From contig NC_052505.1 of assembly GCF_014356525.2 (NCBI RefSeq), positions 52,270,970 to 52,334,969 of the forward strand: 64,000 bases of DNA, given 5' to 3'. This DNA comes from Nilaparvata lugens. Taxonomy: Eukaryota; Arthropoda; Insecta; Hemiptera; Delphacidae. The translations under genes and the position numbers were made by a program. Shown here piece by piece: positions 34,267 to 46,410 of this stretch (position 1 is its first letter; every line of letters begins with the position of its first letter). Below the pieces are notes generated by a model. The model saw only the letters and a list, made by a program, of their open reading frames with translations, ran no database searches and was not told the origin of the DNA.

Positions 34267-34272
34267 AATAAA
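34267..34272 (+). promoter_or_regulatory. Polyadenylation signal AATAAA
   Basis: A canonical hexamer 14 bp after the stop codon of the 33996-34253 ORF, well placed to end a plus-strand transcript of the cluster. Confidence 0.5.
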
Positions 34273-34532
34273 TTCCTAGTGTATACTCAATTGTTTTCAT
34301 TTCCATTGTACCTGCAATGTCTAGGTTTAATCGTTCAGTAACGCTTTGTTAGTTGAGCTGTAAAGATCTCACATGCGTTGAAGCTCAATTCTATTTATTG
34401 AAGTGTGTAGTATAGTGTGCAGATACAAGTTCATTCAAATAGTTTCTTATCACGTTTTACCTGTACATACACTCAACTGAAAAATATGGTTGACTGTTAT
34501 AGCTTTTCAAAGTTCAAGAAACTATCCGTCTC

Positions 34533-34805
34533 ATGATGTCAATTTCATTTGATGAATTTGATCTAATTGCAAAGAATAATAAATTTTCAACAGGTGATGA
34601 GGTGAGCGATCTTGCATTAACAAAAACAGAAAATCTCCACTTTCCAATTTTATCTGAAATTTTTGAATTACTCGATATACTAGAAACTGGACATTTGCAT
34701 TATGGTTGTTCAAATAATGATGAATCATCAGCTATTGTTAATAATTCTAATGATCTCTGGAAATGCTTATATGACATTGACGATAAAAAATGTAAAAGAT
34801 CATAG
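34533..34805 (+). CDS. Small unknown ORF after the cluster
   Basis: ATG start, 90 residues, acidic (many Asp/Glu) with LHFPILSEIFELLDILETG in the middle and a lysine-rich end. No family recognised and no signal peptide. It is on the same strand as the preceding ORFs, 280 bp downstream, and shows protein-like composition rather than the low complexity of its surroundings. Confidence 0.4.
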   Translation: MMSISFDEFDLIAKNNKFSTGDEVSDLALTKTENLHFPILSEIFELLDILETGHLHYGCSNNDESSAIVNNSNDLWKCLYDIDDKKCKRS

Positions 34806-34951
34806 ATCACTCTCTAGAGAGTTTAAAGATATATGTCTAATTCAAAACTAATGTATGTGTATTTGGATATACTAGTTCATTCTATGCATTAGTTATGATT
34901 GAGGAAACATTAAAAGTATAATGTTTGCTGTGTGTACAACCCACAATTCTG

Positions 34952-34981
34952 CATGTGCTTGACAACGTTGTCAAGTACATG
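34952..34981. repeat. Perfect 18-bp palindrome in a longer hairpin
   Basis: CTTGACAACGTTGTCAAG (34958-34975) is a perfect palindrome. Beyond one mismatch, the flanks atgt/acat also pair, giving a stem of about 14 bp. It lies just after the last ORF of the viral-like cluster. Confidence 0.75.
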
Positions 34982-35035
34982 TTTCAGTTAAATCTGACAG
35001 TAAGATATTCATTTCACTCAAATCTGGCAGTAGAT

Positions 35036-35345
35036 TGCCTCTCTCTCTCTCACACATATCTCTCTCTGCTATAAATCATCATCAAAAAGACCGTGACTAA
35101 ATGTAATTGGGCATGACTAAATGTGATTGGGCATGACTATCTATAAAGGAAATAGAGCATAACATAGTGAGAGAGAGAGAGGGTGTGAGAGAGAGAGAGC
35201 ATCATCGTTATCATCTTCTTCTTCCACCTCTCCTTCTTCTTCTTCTTCTTCATCCTCTCTTTCTTCTTCTTCCACCTCTCCTTCTTCTTCTTCTTCTTTT
35301 TCTTCTTCTTCTCCTTCTTCTTCTTCTAGAGAGAGAGAGGGTGAG
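35036..35345. repeat. CT/GA and TTC/TCC low-complexity region
   Basis: Contains ctctctct, a tandem of gggcatgactaaatgt-like units (about 35100-35140), gagagagag runs and a long ttcttcttcctcc tract. Open frames through it are artefacts. Confidence 0.85.
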
Positions 35346-35533
35346 GTTCTTCTCCTTCTAAGGAGCGGTGGAGGGGGCAGGGGAGGTGTGGCTATAGCGG
35401 GGGTGGTGGGGGGTACGTAGGATGGGTGCGGGGAGGGGTGAGGGGGGAAAAGTCATAAAAAAGTCTCGCAGTAAATACACTCTCATACTACTAGAATTAT
35501 ATAAATCTAAAGTGTAGGTCATATCTAAATTAA

Positions 35534-36900
35534 CAAAGAGTTCGATTCTTGTTGACAAGATAGATGTTATTCAATGCAGAAATCATTGTTATTTCACTAA
35601 AAGATAGGATAAAATGAATAGTTCTCTTTCAGGGGGAGTTTTGACAACCCACAAAATTCATTTTTCATTTGAAGAAATAATATCAAAAAGGTGCATAGGA
35701 CCTTACTTTTTTGTTCAGCTTGCCAAAATACCCCTCATTTCAATATTAAAATTTTCGACTGACTGTACAGTGAGTCAATCATTCTATCAAGGCTTGAATA
35801 AATTTTAAATTGTAATTAAATAAAAATGGTAGAGAATAATTATCATGTAGATATCAACACCTTTATTTAAAGACATATTAACTGCATGCGTTTTCATATT
35901 GCTGATACAGCATTGATAAAACTGTAGACGTTTATTTAGCAGTCTCAAAAAACTGTTCTAGTTGAAAAATTAATAATACATGCCACGTGTAGGCTTATAC
36001 ATTGCATCAGGAAAACGAAGTTCAAAACTATGGTTTTCCTAAACATATTTTGAGATAATTTCTTTGATGCAGCTGTTTCACATTCACCATTATAAATTAT
36101 ACAGAGTTTGTGAAAATAAAAATATTTATTGATTACCAAAACAATACTATTATTATATTAATGGTAATAATTAATTATTAAAACAATACTTTTATTATAT
36201 CAATAATAATAATATTATTAAACATATTTATCAATTATCAGAACAATATTATTGAGGTTGAGTGGAATCTGGTAGAAAGCAATAATAGAACAGGTGTTCT
36301 TTTTTGAATTTCTATCATATTATTTTGTTATTTCCAATGATTACAACATTATTATGTTAGAATATCACATGTCAATAAATAAATTATCTCATTTCCATAT
36401 GGCACTCACCTTACCATGTTCATAACCTTACTTAATAGGATTCTTTTTCATCCTTTGAAACCCTTAGAGGCAAAATATCTCAAAATCCGTTCTTAATGCG
36501 CGTCTAGCATGTTTGAAGAATATTTGTGCAAAGTTTAAAGTCTGTAGGACAATTAGTTTGAGCTGTAGTGTGATTTTACATCAAAATTTTCGAAAAATGC
36601 CCTCTCCTGGCCCCTCCTGTGCTCCTGATCGAAATTTTTCTGCATAGATCTAATTCTTTTTCGGAGCCGAACAAAAAGTTCCTCATGACTTTGCTGTGCA
36701 ATGAGCGGTTAAAAAGTACAAAATTTTGGGGGGGGCCCCCAGCTCCCTCAGGGGGGCAAATTTCTGAAAATCCTTTATTAGTGGATGTTTTCAGGCTACC
36801 ATAAACAATCGTGCAAAATTTCAAGTTTTTAGGCTCAGTAGTTAGGGCTGTGGTGTGATTTCAGTCTGTCGGGGCTTAGCCTTTTATAAGTATAGAGAAG
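35534..36900 (+). repeat. Dispersed repeat R, copy C (1.37 kb)
   Basis: Inverted counterpart of copy B (26245-27606). The two arms face each other across about 7.9 kb that holds the viral-like cluster, the TTC tract and the Helitron composite. It ends at ataagtatagagaagaagaag. Multi-copy nature (copy A as well) suggests a dispersed element. Confidence 0.82.
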
Positions 36901-37039
36901 AAGAAGATTGATTATTATAGTAAGCCTATGTGTTGAAGAAATCGTTCCTTTCTATGCAACATCAAATTCCTATCCGTAAGAAATTGAATATGTGTACAGA
37001 TGAAAATTAATGAGAAATTGAATTTTAATCCAAATGTTA

Positions 37040-37265
37040 AATTATGAATAATTATTATTGAACGAAAATCAAAATTAAATGCTGAAGACTTCTGCTACTG
37101 CAAATATTGACACAGTGTTAACAGCTAGATGGAAATTCGATGAGACCTATACTATCCAACAATTATTAATATCTCTTTTGTCAATATTTGCAGTAGCAGA
37201 AGACTTTGGGGTGATTTACAGCATTTGATTCGGGTTTTCGTTTAATGATAATCTATGAATTATGA
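37040..37265. repeat. Fold-back (MITE-like) repeat
   Basis: CTTCTGCTACTGCAAATATT is inverted at about 37085-37115 and 37173-37205. Outer arms are also imperfectly complementary (gaacgaaaatc against ggttttcgttta), giving a hairpin of about 220 bp with a 60-bp centre. No target duplication was identified. Confidence 0.75.
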
Positions 37266-38735
37266 ATCTCTGAAATTAAAAAAAACTGTCATCTTCATAA
37301 ATAAGGTTACTTGACATTACACCAACCAAATGTCTAGGCAAACTAGTCCTTGATTCGATTATTTTCAAAGTGGATCATCACATTTAAATAGAAGTTTAAC
37401 TATCTTTGATATTAGTTTATGAATATTTCATGTGTGGTCTCTTAGAAACAGATCTCAATCATCATGATAATTCAGGTCTGAACATTCCAATTGTGTTTGA
37501 CGATTGATTTTATTCGCTTTGGTCAGCCTTTTCAACACAGATCCTCATGGCAAGCTTGGGTGGAAGCGCTCTCCGATAATCGTTTCGTAGCACAATTGCC
37601 TCGTTATCAGGAATGTTGAGCTCGAGGCTCTACCTCTACCCCACCACCGCCACCACCACCACTGCTCACGATTACAGCGATCAGAGTTCAGTGCGTTGCG
37701 CTTTGATTAAACGATCTCTCATTTGAAACAGCTACAGGGTCTACTTGACACTGTCAGCATAGGTTGGATGGGGTGCATTGATAGTTGAATATGCGGAATG
37801 CTGGCAGGTGAACGTGAATCTCACTCTAGTGTGCGGCTCTTTACACACCTGTCGGCATTTGAGAAAAGCTGTCGTTAAAGACACACGTCGAGAGCTGTAT
37901 TTTTTCACGCCGGCTGCTTCCTGATTACCCACGTTTTCCTCTCTATCAGTTCCACTTTTTTCGCTTTCCCTCATTATTCTTCTCACAATATTCTATCTTC
38001 AAAGAGACACTGTTACTGAGTAAGACCAAAGACAAAGCAGATACTAGATAGATGAACTCGTCTTATATCTTAGAATTTGTGGTTGCACAAAGCAAAATCA
38101 ATGTCAATCCGGGCTCAGCAAAATTCCAAGTGGGTTGATCAGCATATTCAACATAGTTGATCCTGGTTGGTGCAGCCAATGACGAATACGTAGCTTTAAA
38201 AATGATTGAATGAAATTGTGTTCTAAAATTAATTCAACGAATAAAAAGTGAATATTTTTCCATATATAAAATGAATAACCTCCATGAATTGAATTTAACC
38301 TCCATGGAACTAAATAATCAGTTTCATAATTGAATAATGCGAATCAGCATGATGTCTGTTCTATGGAAATTATGCAATCTATGAAATAATCCAGGTAATG
38401 AATGCTCAAACATTCTATACAAAAAGTTATCACATAGGTTGCTTGCTGTACTATCCATGATCAATGTAGGCTATGGAAACCTCCTCACTTAATTTATATA
38501 AATGAGTTAATTTATAATATTAGGGACTTCTAGACCATGCTCATGTTCTGAATTCGATATTCGGATTTATAATTCAGAATTTATGAGTCAACGTTTGAAT
38601 CAATTGTCTCAGGATTCTATTCGTAACAGTTAAGAATTCATTCAAGGACAAAATAAATAGACTAATTAGAGTGTATGACACGATACAAAATAACAATCAC
38701 AGTATATTCCATACTATGATAATATGCGTCCAGAT
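37266..38735. other. No gene recognised
   Basis: Less AT-rich stretch at 37500-37980, then AT-rich. Minus-strand 81-codon frame at 37741-37986 has no recognisable motif. No repeat shared with the rest of the window was noticed. Confidence 0.5.
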
Positions 38736-38739
38736 GCAT

Positions 38740-39895
38740 TATATATTCCAGATGCTTTTGTGAATTTTTCAAATCAGTGTACAGAGAGGAAGATGTTGAA
38801 TATAATATTGAAGATTTACTCAAAGATAATAATATTTTTTCTTAAACTGTAGGTTTCAATTTAGGAGGAGTGAGTGAGATAGATGTAGCTAACGCTTTCA
38901 AAGATTTGAAGAATAGAAGAAGTAGAGTGGCCCAGATAATATACCCTCTTATTTCTTCGAAGAATTGAATAATGAACTGATTTTGCTCCTATTGAATATA
39001 TTTGATTTGTCAATTAGAAGCAATCAATTTCCTCTCCTCTTGAAAAAAGGTTAAAATCACTCCTATTTTTAAATCAGGCAAAGAAAATGAGATTGAAAAA
39101 GGGGGTGTAGCCATTCTTAATAGTAGAGCTAAAGTCTTTGAAAATATTATTATTATATCAAATGTTATATTAGTTTTGAACAGCATGGTTTTATCCACAT
39201 CGATCCAAAGAATCCCACTTATTATTTTTTTCATATTTTGTAAATAAGGCTCTCGATAATAAGGATGTTGTTGATGTACTGTACACTGACTTTGATACTG
39301 TATTATATGATAAGTTACTACTTAAATTATATGATTTTGGATATTCGAATGGTACTGTCAAGTTTTTTAGTTCCTATTTAGATAATAGGGAGTCTCATGT
39401 ATTTCTTCAAAAAAATTCATTGCAATATCAGGTGTACCCCAAGGCTCAAAATTAGGTCCATTGTTATTCAATATTTTCATCAATGATGTCGCTAACCTCT
39501 TCAAATCCGAAGTGTTATTATAATTATGCAGATGATTTGAAGATTTTCAAGTAAATTGAATCTTATGAAGATAATATATTTTTGCAAACTGATTTAGATT
39601 GTCTAGATAATAATTGGTGTATCGAAAATGAATTATTTATAAATATTTAAATATGTGAGACTATGTCAATTTTCAAGAAGTAAAAACAAAAATTATTTCT
39701 CATATAAATTAGTTCAGCAAAAATTGGAATATGTTAACATAAAAAAGGATTTAGGAGTCATCTTTAACTGTGAATGGAGCTTTTGTAATCGTATCAAAAA
39801 AATATCAATAATAGTTGTTTCAAGATCATTGGTTTTTTGAAAAGATCCTCAAAGTCATTTGAAAGTGTTGAAGCAATTGAAGTTGTTCAATCCTA
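38740..39895 (+). mobile_element. Decayed LINE fragment (LINE E)
   Basis: With many stops and frameshifts the plus strand reads PIFKSGKENE, FEQHGF, VDVLYTDFDTV, LLLKLYDFGYSNG, YADDLKIFK, and later FLKRSSKSF. These are remnants of RT motifs of an insect Jockey-like LINE. The fragment ends where BEL/Pao 2 begins (about 39896), suggesting that the LTR element inserted into it. Confidence 0.75.
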
Positions 39896-40250
39896 CTTCT
39901 CTCTCTCTTATTTCTCTTTCTATTTCGCCTTTCCCACCCGTTCCTGGCATTACGCAATTTGCATTAAGGGTGAAGAACAATGACACAATTGTATTTCGTG
40001 GTTGTACGCCACGCCGGCTCCGTGAGCTAGCTCGAGACCCGTGCTGTACTGATTCTTCTTCAACGAGACCATGCCATCTACGTGGAGACCCTTGCCGTCT
40101 CAAACGTCCACCGTTGGCGACGTTATTTGCACCCTGAAAATCCCTTGCTGGACAACAAAGTAAGTGCCTGATTCCCTTCCCTTCACCCACTATTTTTCTA
40201 ACAAACTTGTCACAGAAATCTTTAGTTTTTTACAGTCTTCAATATTCAAC
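39896..40250 (+). repeat. BEL/Pao 2 5' LTR (probably partial)
   Basis: It matches 54945-55323, sharing cccacccgttcctggcatta, ccatctacgtggagaccctt and the end cagtcttcaatattcaaca. The copies differ by a 40-bp indel and many substitutions, so they are older than those of BEL/Pao 1. The true TG start was not located. Confidence 0.7.
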
Positions 40251-40605
40251 ATGGTCTCCTTTAGCCGAATTGATTAATCAAACCTATAGTAATACAGTCC
40301 AAATCTCAGAATTCTTGTTCTGAAAATTATTACTTTTTTAATAATTGTCATCAATGCTCTTGCACAAGTATTTTTCTATTTTTATTCTACGCATCCAAAT
40401 ACTGTCATGAATAGTTTATTGTTTCTTTCAAACTTATATGATGACATAAACTGCAAAATTGAGTGTTTTGGTAGCAAAACAAGCTCAAATATTCCAAAAA
40501 TTGTAATTATTATTTGATCTTACCGAACACAAAGGTTTAACTGGATCAGTTAAAGATAAAAAAATCAAGAGGCAGTTTATTTCTCATTATAAACAAATTG
40601 ATTCA

Positions 40606-41140
40606 ATGTATGATGAGTTCAAAGATTTTACAGAACGAATTAATTTACTTGAGGCAAGTAGTAGCTACTCCACCCAAAGGAATTCATTTTCAAAAATTAA
40701 TCGCATTCGAAGATATGTTTTTGAAATTCAAGTATTCCATGATGGATATGAGTTCACAATTGAGAAAAAAGCTTTGCAAGTCGCGACAACTAGCGAGGTC
40801 AAACAAGTTCGTGCTCGTCTACCAGAGATAACTTTGCCTTCCTTTGATGGCACGTTACAGAGCTGGCCATTGTTTAGAGATAAATACAAAGCTTTAATTT
40901 ATGAGAATAATTCCATCGATCCTGTAGACAAATTTCATTATCTTTTGTCAGTACTATCCGGACCTCCACTCTCTATCGTTAGAAGCCTACCGCTGACTAG
41001 CGATAATTACGAAATTGTCTGGAATAGTTTAATAACCAGATATCAAAATAATCGAGTATTAGGCTCCGATTTATTGGAAACTATTCTATCTTTCAAACCT
41101 ATTCAAAAGGAATCCTGTTACAACCAGTTTAATAATAAAC
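40606..41140 (+). pseudogene. BEL/Pao 2 gag, N-terminal part
   Basis: The open frame has the DUF1759-type gag text: ARLPEITLPSFDGTLQSWPLF near residue 68, DKFHYLLSVLSGPPLSIV near 107 and NYEIVWNSLITRYQNN near 130. It stays in gag up to KPIQKESCYNQFNN and then becomes unrelated, at the left edge of the large insertion. Gag resumes at about 46915. Confidence 0.85.
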
Positions 41141-41979
41141 TACTTGTAAACAAGAGAAAGAATGCAATGAGCCCCAGAGTCGGCGGGTCATGAAAGAAAT
41201 CAGGTTAAGAAAATTCGGATATTTGAGGGAGTCAAGAAAAATAACAATATATTCCTCAAAACAAATATGAAAATCGAAAAGAACCCAATATTGTCACAAA
41301 GTACAGAATTACAAAAGATTGGTATAGAATTAAATTTAGAGTTCATGAATTTAGGAAGTAGCGCTATCCCATTAATATTTCACTTGATGTTTTGAAAGAT
41401 TTCCATGTTATCGATTTGCGAAGAGAATAATTATGTAGTTGAAGAAGAATGTAGAAATTTGATGATGCAGCTTACCGGAGTTTAGAAGAGGTATTTACTT
41501 TATTTTGCTGTGTCTTCATGATGTTTAGTCCTGTTTAATTAAATTCCATGGTCCAGTAGTTAGATTCATTGTACAAGCAGGTTGTGTTTTAAGATATCTT
41601 CAATTTAATTATATTCAACATAAATCAAAAAACCTGTATGGACAAATAACAATCTGATAATTCTACATACAAAATTATTACTTGTTAAAACAAGATAGTT
41701 TTGTCGAGATTTGTAAAATCAGTAACAAATAAAGAAAAGGTACATATCAAATTGAGAATGAGATTTCTAGAAAATAAAAAAAAATCAGAGACATTATAAA
41801 AGTAAGAAAGAACAGATGTAAAATATTAAAAATTGAATAATTGAGAATTTGGTCATTGGAAGATAGAACAGGTTAGGTCTAGTCAGAAAGTAGAAAAATA
41901 ATAACGTTTCGTAAATTTAACTTCAGTTGATGAGAATAAAAGATATTCAATGAATTCGGTATAATGATCAGAATGGCAA

Positions 41980-42260
41980 AATTCTAGCCGATGTGCTCCC
42001 CCTGTTATCTCAGTTATTATTGAAGATATCGACTCAAATTTTTTTTTAAATGAAAGAGGAGGAAAAAATAAACCGCGCTAGCCAATTTTTATACAATTTA
42101 GTTCGATTTTGATATTAGAAATGGCTGTTTCAAAACTAACCTTATTTTGAAGGAAGGACGATTCTAAATATATTATTATCTCAACTATTTTTGAAGGAAT
42201 CAACTAAATTTTTTTCTGATGAAAGAAGAAGGAAAAATAAGTGTTGCTTCTATGAATTTT
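41980..42260 (+). repeat. Left inverted arm
   Basis: Pairs with 46130-46410 in reverse. It includes a tctcaactatttttgaag sub-repeat that recurs at 42170 and 42690. Confidence 0.75.
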
Positions 42261-43084
42261 ATTTTGGAAGACTAATTAAAACATAAAAAAAAACAGTATG
42301 AGTTTCTGAAGTGAGACTCAACAATGAAGAATGAGGTTATGTTAACAATGAAGAATGAACTGTGAATAATGAAGCCAATAGCACAGCTGACTCATATATG
42401 GCCGAATTAAAGATTTCAAAATAAGTGATTGCTCGAATGAATGTTCGCATCAATTCAACTTCTTCGAAAGTGATTGAAGAGTACCGGTAACTGCAGGCAA
42501 GCATGGACATTGGAATACAATATAATTGATTAATCGATGAATTAGATAGAAAATGTATATTATTCTGGGGAGTTTTCATTGAATTAACATTAGAGTTTCT
42601 AAAGCTGATCCTGAAACAGAACAGAAATTGGTAATTTTTGGTATATGTGACTAACAATTGTATCTCACAATATTGTATTGCACAATTGTATCTCAACTAT
42701 TTTTGAAGATATCAATCAATTTTCTTAAATTGAAGAGGAAGAAAAAATAGGTGTCGGTAATATAAATTTTATCCTAAAATACTAATTTAAACATTGAAAA
42801 ACACTATTATGTTCTGGTCAATTTATGTCAGGTTCAAGTCATTTACATTTATAGTAATTAAGATGATTGAATAGTATTGAACATTGAGATAGGATTAAAG
42901 AGTTGAGATAAAGAGATTTTTCAAAAGTGGAGACTCTTGGAGTATGGGAAGAACTTTAAAGTTAAGAAATAGGAGTTGAAGAAGTGGTGGACAATCTACA
43001 AACCTTTACTTTTGATCACATTAATTTTCTTATGGCATGATAAATTTTAATTGAATGAACTCTTGAATCAAGTCAAATAATTAC

Positions 43085-45260
43085 TTACCAGAACAAGTCT
43101 GACCAAAGCTTACTGAGCCTGGGCCAAGACCAAATCTCCTCTAAACTAAGCTTTTTCTAATCTGACATTTTCCTAACCTAAGCTTTTCCTTACCTAGGCT
43201 TCACCTAACTTGAGTTTTTTCCTAACCTAGAGCTTTTCCTAACCTACGCTTTCACTAACCAAAGCTTCCCCTAACCAAAGCATTTCCTAACATAAGCTGT
43301 ACATAACCTCAGCTTCTCCCAACCTTAGCTTCTCCTAACCTAAGCTTCTTCTAACCTAAGCTTACCCTAACCTTTACTTTTTCCTAACCTAAGCTTTTCC
43401 TAACCTTTGCTTCTCCTAACCCAGGTTTCTCCTAACTCAAAGCTTTTCCTAACCTAAAGCTTTTCCCAACCAAAGCTTTCCCCAACCAAAGCTTTTCCTA
43501 ACCTAAGCTTTACCTAACATTAGCTTCTCCTAACCTAAGCTTTCCCTAACCTTAACTTTTCCTAACTAAAGCTTTTCCCAACCTAAGCTTTTCCTAACCC
43601 AAGCTTTTCATAACCTAAGCTTTTCCTAACCTTAGCTTCTCCTAACCTAAGTTTCTCCCAACTCAAAGGTTTTCCTCAACTAAGCCTCCACTAACCAACG
43701 CTTTTCCTAACCCAAGCTTTTCTCAACCTAAGCTTTTCCTAATCAAAGCTTTTCCTAACCTTAGCTTCTCCTAACCTAAGCTTCTCCTAACATGAGCTTT
43801 CCTCAACTTTAGATTCTCCCAACCTTAGCTTTTCCTAACCTATTTCTTTCCCAACCCAAGCTTTCCCTAACTTGTGCTTTTCTTAACCTAAGCATTTTCT
43901 AATCATAGCTTTTCCTAACCTCAGCTTCCACAAACCAAAGCTTTCCCTAACCTAAGCTTCCTCTAACCTAATCTTTTCCTGACCCAACAGTTTCCTAATC
44001 CAAGTTTCTCCTAACTCAAGCTTCTTCCAACCTAAGTTTCTCCTAACTCAAAGCTTTTCCCAACCTAAGCTTCCACTAATCAAAGCTTTCCCCAACCAAA
44101 GCTTTTCCCAACCTGAAGCTTTTCCTAACCTGAGCTTCCATTAACCAAACCCCTAACCAAAGCTTTTCCTAACCTAAGCTTCACTCAACGTTAGATTCTC
44201 CTAACCTCAGCTTCTCCCAACCTTAGCTTCTCCTAACCTAAGTTTCTCCTAACCTAAGTTTCTCCTAACTCAAAGCTTTTCCCAACCTAAGCTTCCACTA
44301 ATCAAAGCTTTCCCCAACCAAAGCTTTTCCCAACCTGAAGCTTTTCCTAACCTGAGCTTCCATTAACCAAACCCCTAACCAAAGCTTTTCCTAACTCAAG
44401 CTTTACCCAACCTTAGCTTCTAAAAACCTAAGCTTCCCCCAACCTAAGCTCTTCCTTATCTAAGCTTCCTAACCTTAGTTTCTCCTAACCTAAGTTTCTC
44501 CGAACTAAAAGTTTTTCCTCACCTAAGCTTTCACTAACCAAAGCTTCCCCCAACCAAACTTTCCTCAATCAAAGCTTTTCCTAACCTAAGCTTTCCCAAA
44601 CCTAAGCTTCACTCAACGTTAGATTCTCCTAACCTCAGCTTCTTCTCTTCCCAACCTAAGCTTTTTCTCAACCCAAGCTTTTCTCAACCTAAACTTTTTC
44701 TAACCTTAGCTTCTCTCAACTTGAGCTTTTCCCAACCTTATCTTTTCCTAACATGGGCTTCCCCTAACCTTAGATTTTCCTAACCTATTTTTCTTTCCCT
44801 AACCTAAGCTTCCCCTAACCTAAGCTTTCCCTAACTTGTGCTTTTCTTAACCTAAGCATTTCCTAATCGAAGCCTTCCCTAACCAAAGCTTTCACAAACC
44901 AAAGCTCTCCCTAACCAAAGCTTTTTCTAATTAATTTTTTTCCCAACCCAACAGTTTCTCTAACCTAAGTTTCTCCTAACCTAAGCTTTTCCTAACCTAA
45001 GATTTCCTCAACCTGAACGTTTCTAAGCTAAGACTTCCTAACCAAATCCTTTCTATGCAAAATCTTTCAAATCTAACCTCCCCTAACCAAAGCTCTCCTA
45101 ACCTAACCTTTTTCAACCTAACCTTTTTCAACCCAAACCTTTGTAACCTGAGTTTTTCATTATCCCCAACCCAACAAAGCCTAACTCAAACTAAAGAATG
45201 CAGTCCTGCCCAACCATTGAGCTCTCTTCTAACCAAGCATAGTCCAACCTAATATAATAA
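43085..45260. repeat. Telomere-motif-like satellite array (CCTAACCTAAGCTTTT type)
   Basis: More than a hundred imperfect 14-17-bp units with the consensus CCTAACCTAAGCTTTT or cctaacc(t/a)aagcttctc. Each unit contains CCTAA, the complement of the insect telomere repeat TTAGG, often twice. A higher-order duplication of about 222 bp is visible (tcctaactcaaagcttttcc at 44041 and 44263, followed by the same unit order). Units are diverged, so the array is old or unselected. Open frames through it are artefacts. Confidence 0.9.
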
Positions 45261-45350
45261 AGCCTTACCAGATAAAGACTGAGTAACCCTCAGACTTGCT
45301 CAGTCTTCATCACTTAAGGTTTGATAGTAACATCAAACTTTGGTAGGTAG

Positions 45351-45545
45351 GGTTTCATCAATAGCATTAGATACAGGAGAAAATGTGGTCAGCAGTAATG
45401 GTTAGCTTCATTTAAAAATATTCTCGACATTTTTCAAGCAAAAACTGGCACATTTATGATATTTTCCAGATTTCCTATCAACTTCATCAATCGCATTAAA
45501 TACAGGAGAAAATGTGGTCAGCAGTGATGGTTAGCTCTTTGATGG
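45351..45545. repeat. Direct duplication of about 65 bp
   Basis: The string tacaggagaaaatgtggtca, preceded by catcaat(a/c)gcatta and followed by gcagt(a/g)atggttagct, occurs twice about 130 bp apart. Confidence 0.8.
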
Positions 45546-46129
45546 AATTAGAATAATTTTTTCACAAATTTGATATATTTGAATTCTAATTCAAAATAAT
45601 TTTTTTCCCATAATTGGAACTTTTTTTGAAAAAATTGAAGATTAGTGAAAATTATAACTGCAACCGTTTAAAGCGTGAGTTAGCCTGTGGTACTTTTCTG
45701 TAAGTTGTATAAGTATGAATGATTGAATAAATAAATGAACTTGAATTTTTAATACCTAAATGAGACTTCACAAATTTAATACCCATTGGGGTTACCAATT
45801 TTTTCAAAAAAAAAGTATTCCAATTATGGGGAAAAATGTAGATTAAATTAGAATTCAAATACATCAAATTGTTGAACAATAACAATAAAAAAAACAATAA
45901 AATGAATATTGAACTCCTGAATCATTAATCAAACAAATTGAAATCGGAATCTTCCTTATCGAGCAATTTCAAAAACCGATGACAACTCTATTTAACATGC
46001 TTCAAATTTGTGACCCTTAACAACAATTTGCAACTCTATATCTCTACAACTCTATGGTGCTAGTAAAAACATGATAGGATTATAGGTTAGACAAAATTCA
46101 ATATTTGCTATTAATATTAATAATATTAA

Positions 46130-46410
46130 ATTTCATCGATTAGAATTGTTATTCAGTCACCGACACATATTTTTTCTTCTTCTTTCATTGAAAAAATTGA
46201 GTTCCATATCTTTAATAATAGTTGATACAAATAATTATAATTTAGAATCGTCCTTTCTTCAAAATCAGGTTAGTTTGAAAAAGCTATTTCTAATATTAAA
46301 ATTGAATCAAATGGTATAAAAATATGCTAGCACGCTTTATTTCGTTTTTCTCTTTCATTTAAAAAAAATTTGAGTCGAAATCTCCCGAAAAGGGGAGCTC
46401 ACCGGCTAGA
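46130..46410 (-). repeat. Right inverted arm
   Basis: Reverse complement of 41980-42260 with moderate divergence. The sequence aggggagctcaccggctaga at its edge pairs with tctagccgatgtgctcccc on the left. Confidence 0.75.

Noticed and set aside
37741..37986. Minus-strand 81-codon frame as a host gene
   Set aside because: Mixed basic composition, no motif, no splice context.
43085..45260. Satellite as a CRISPR array
   Set aside because: Units are contiguous and diverged with no unique spacers, and the sequence is eukaryotic.
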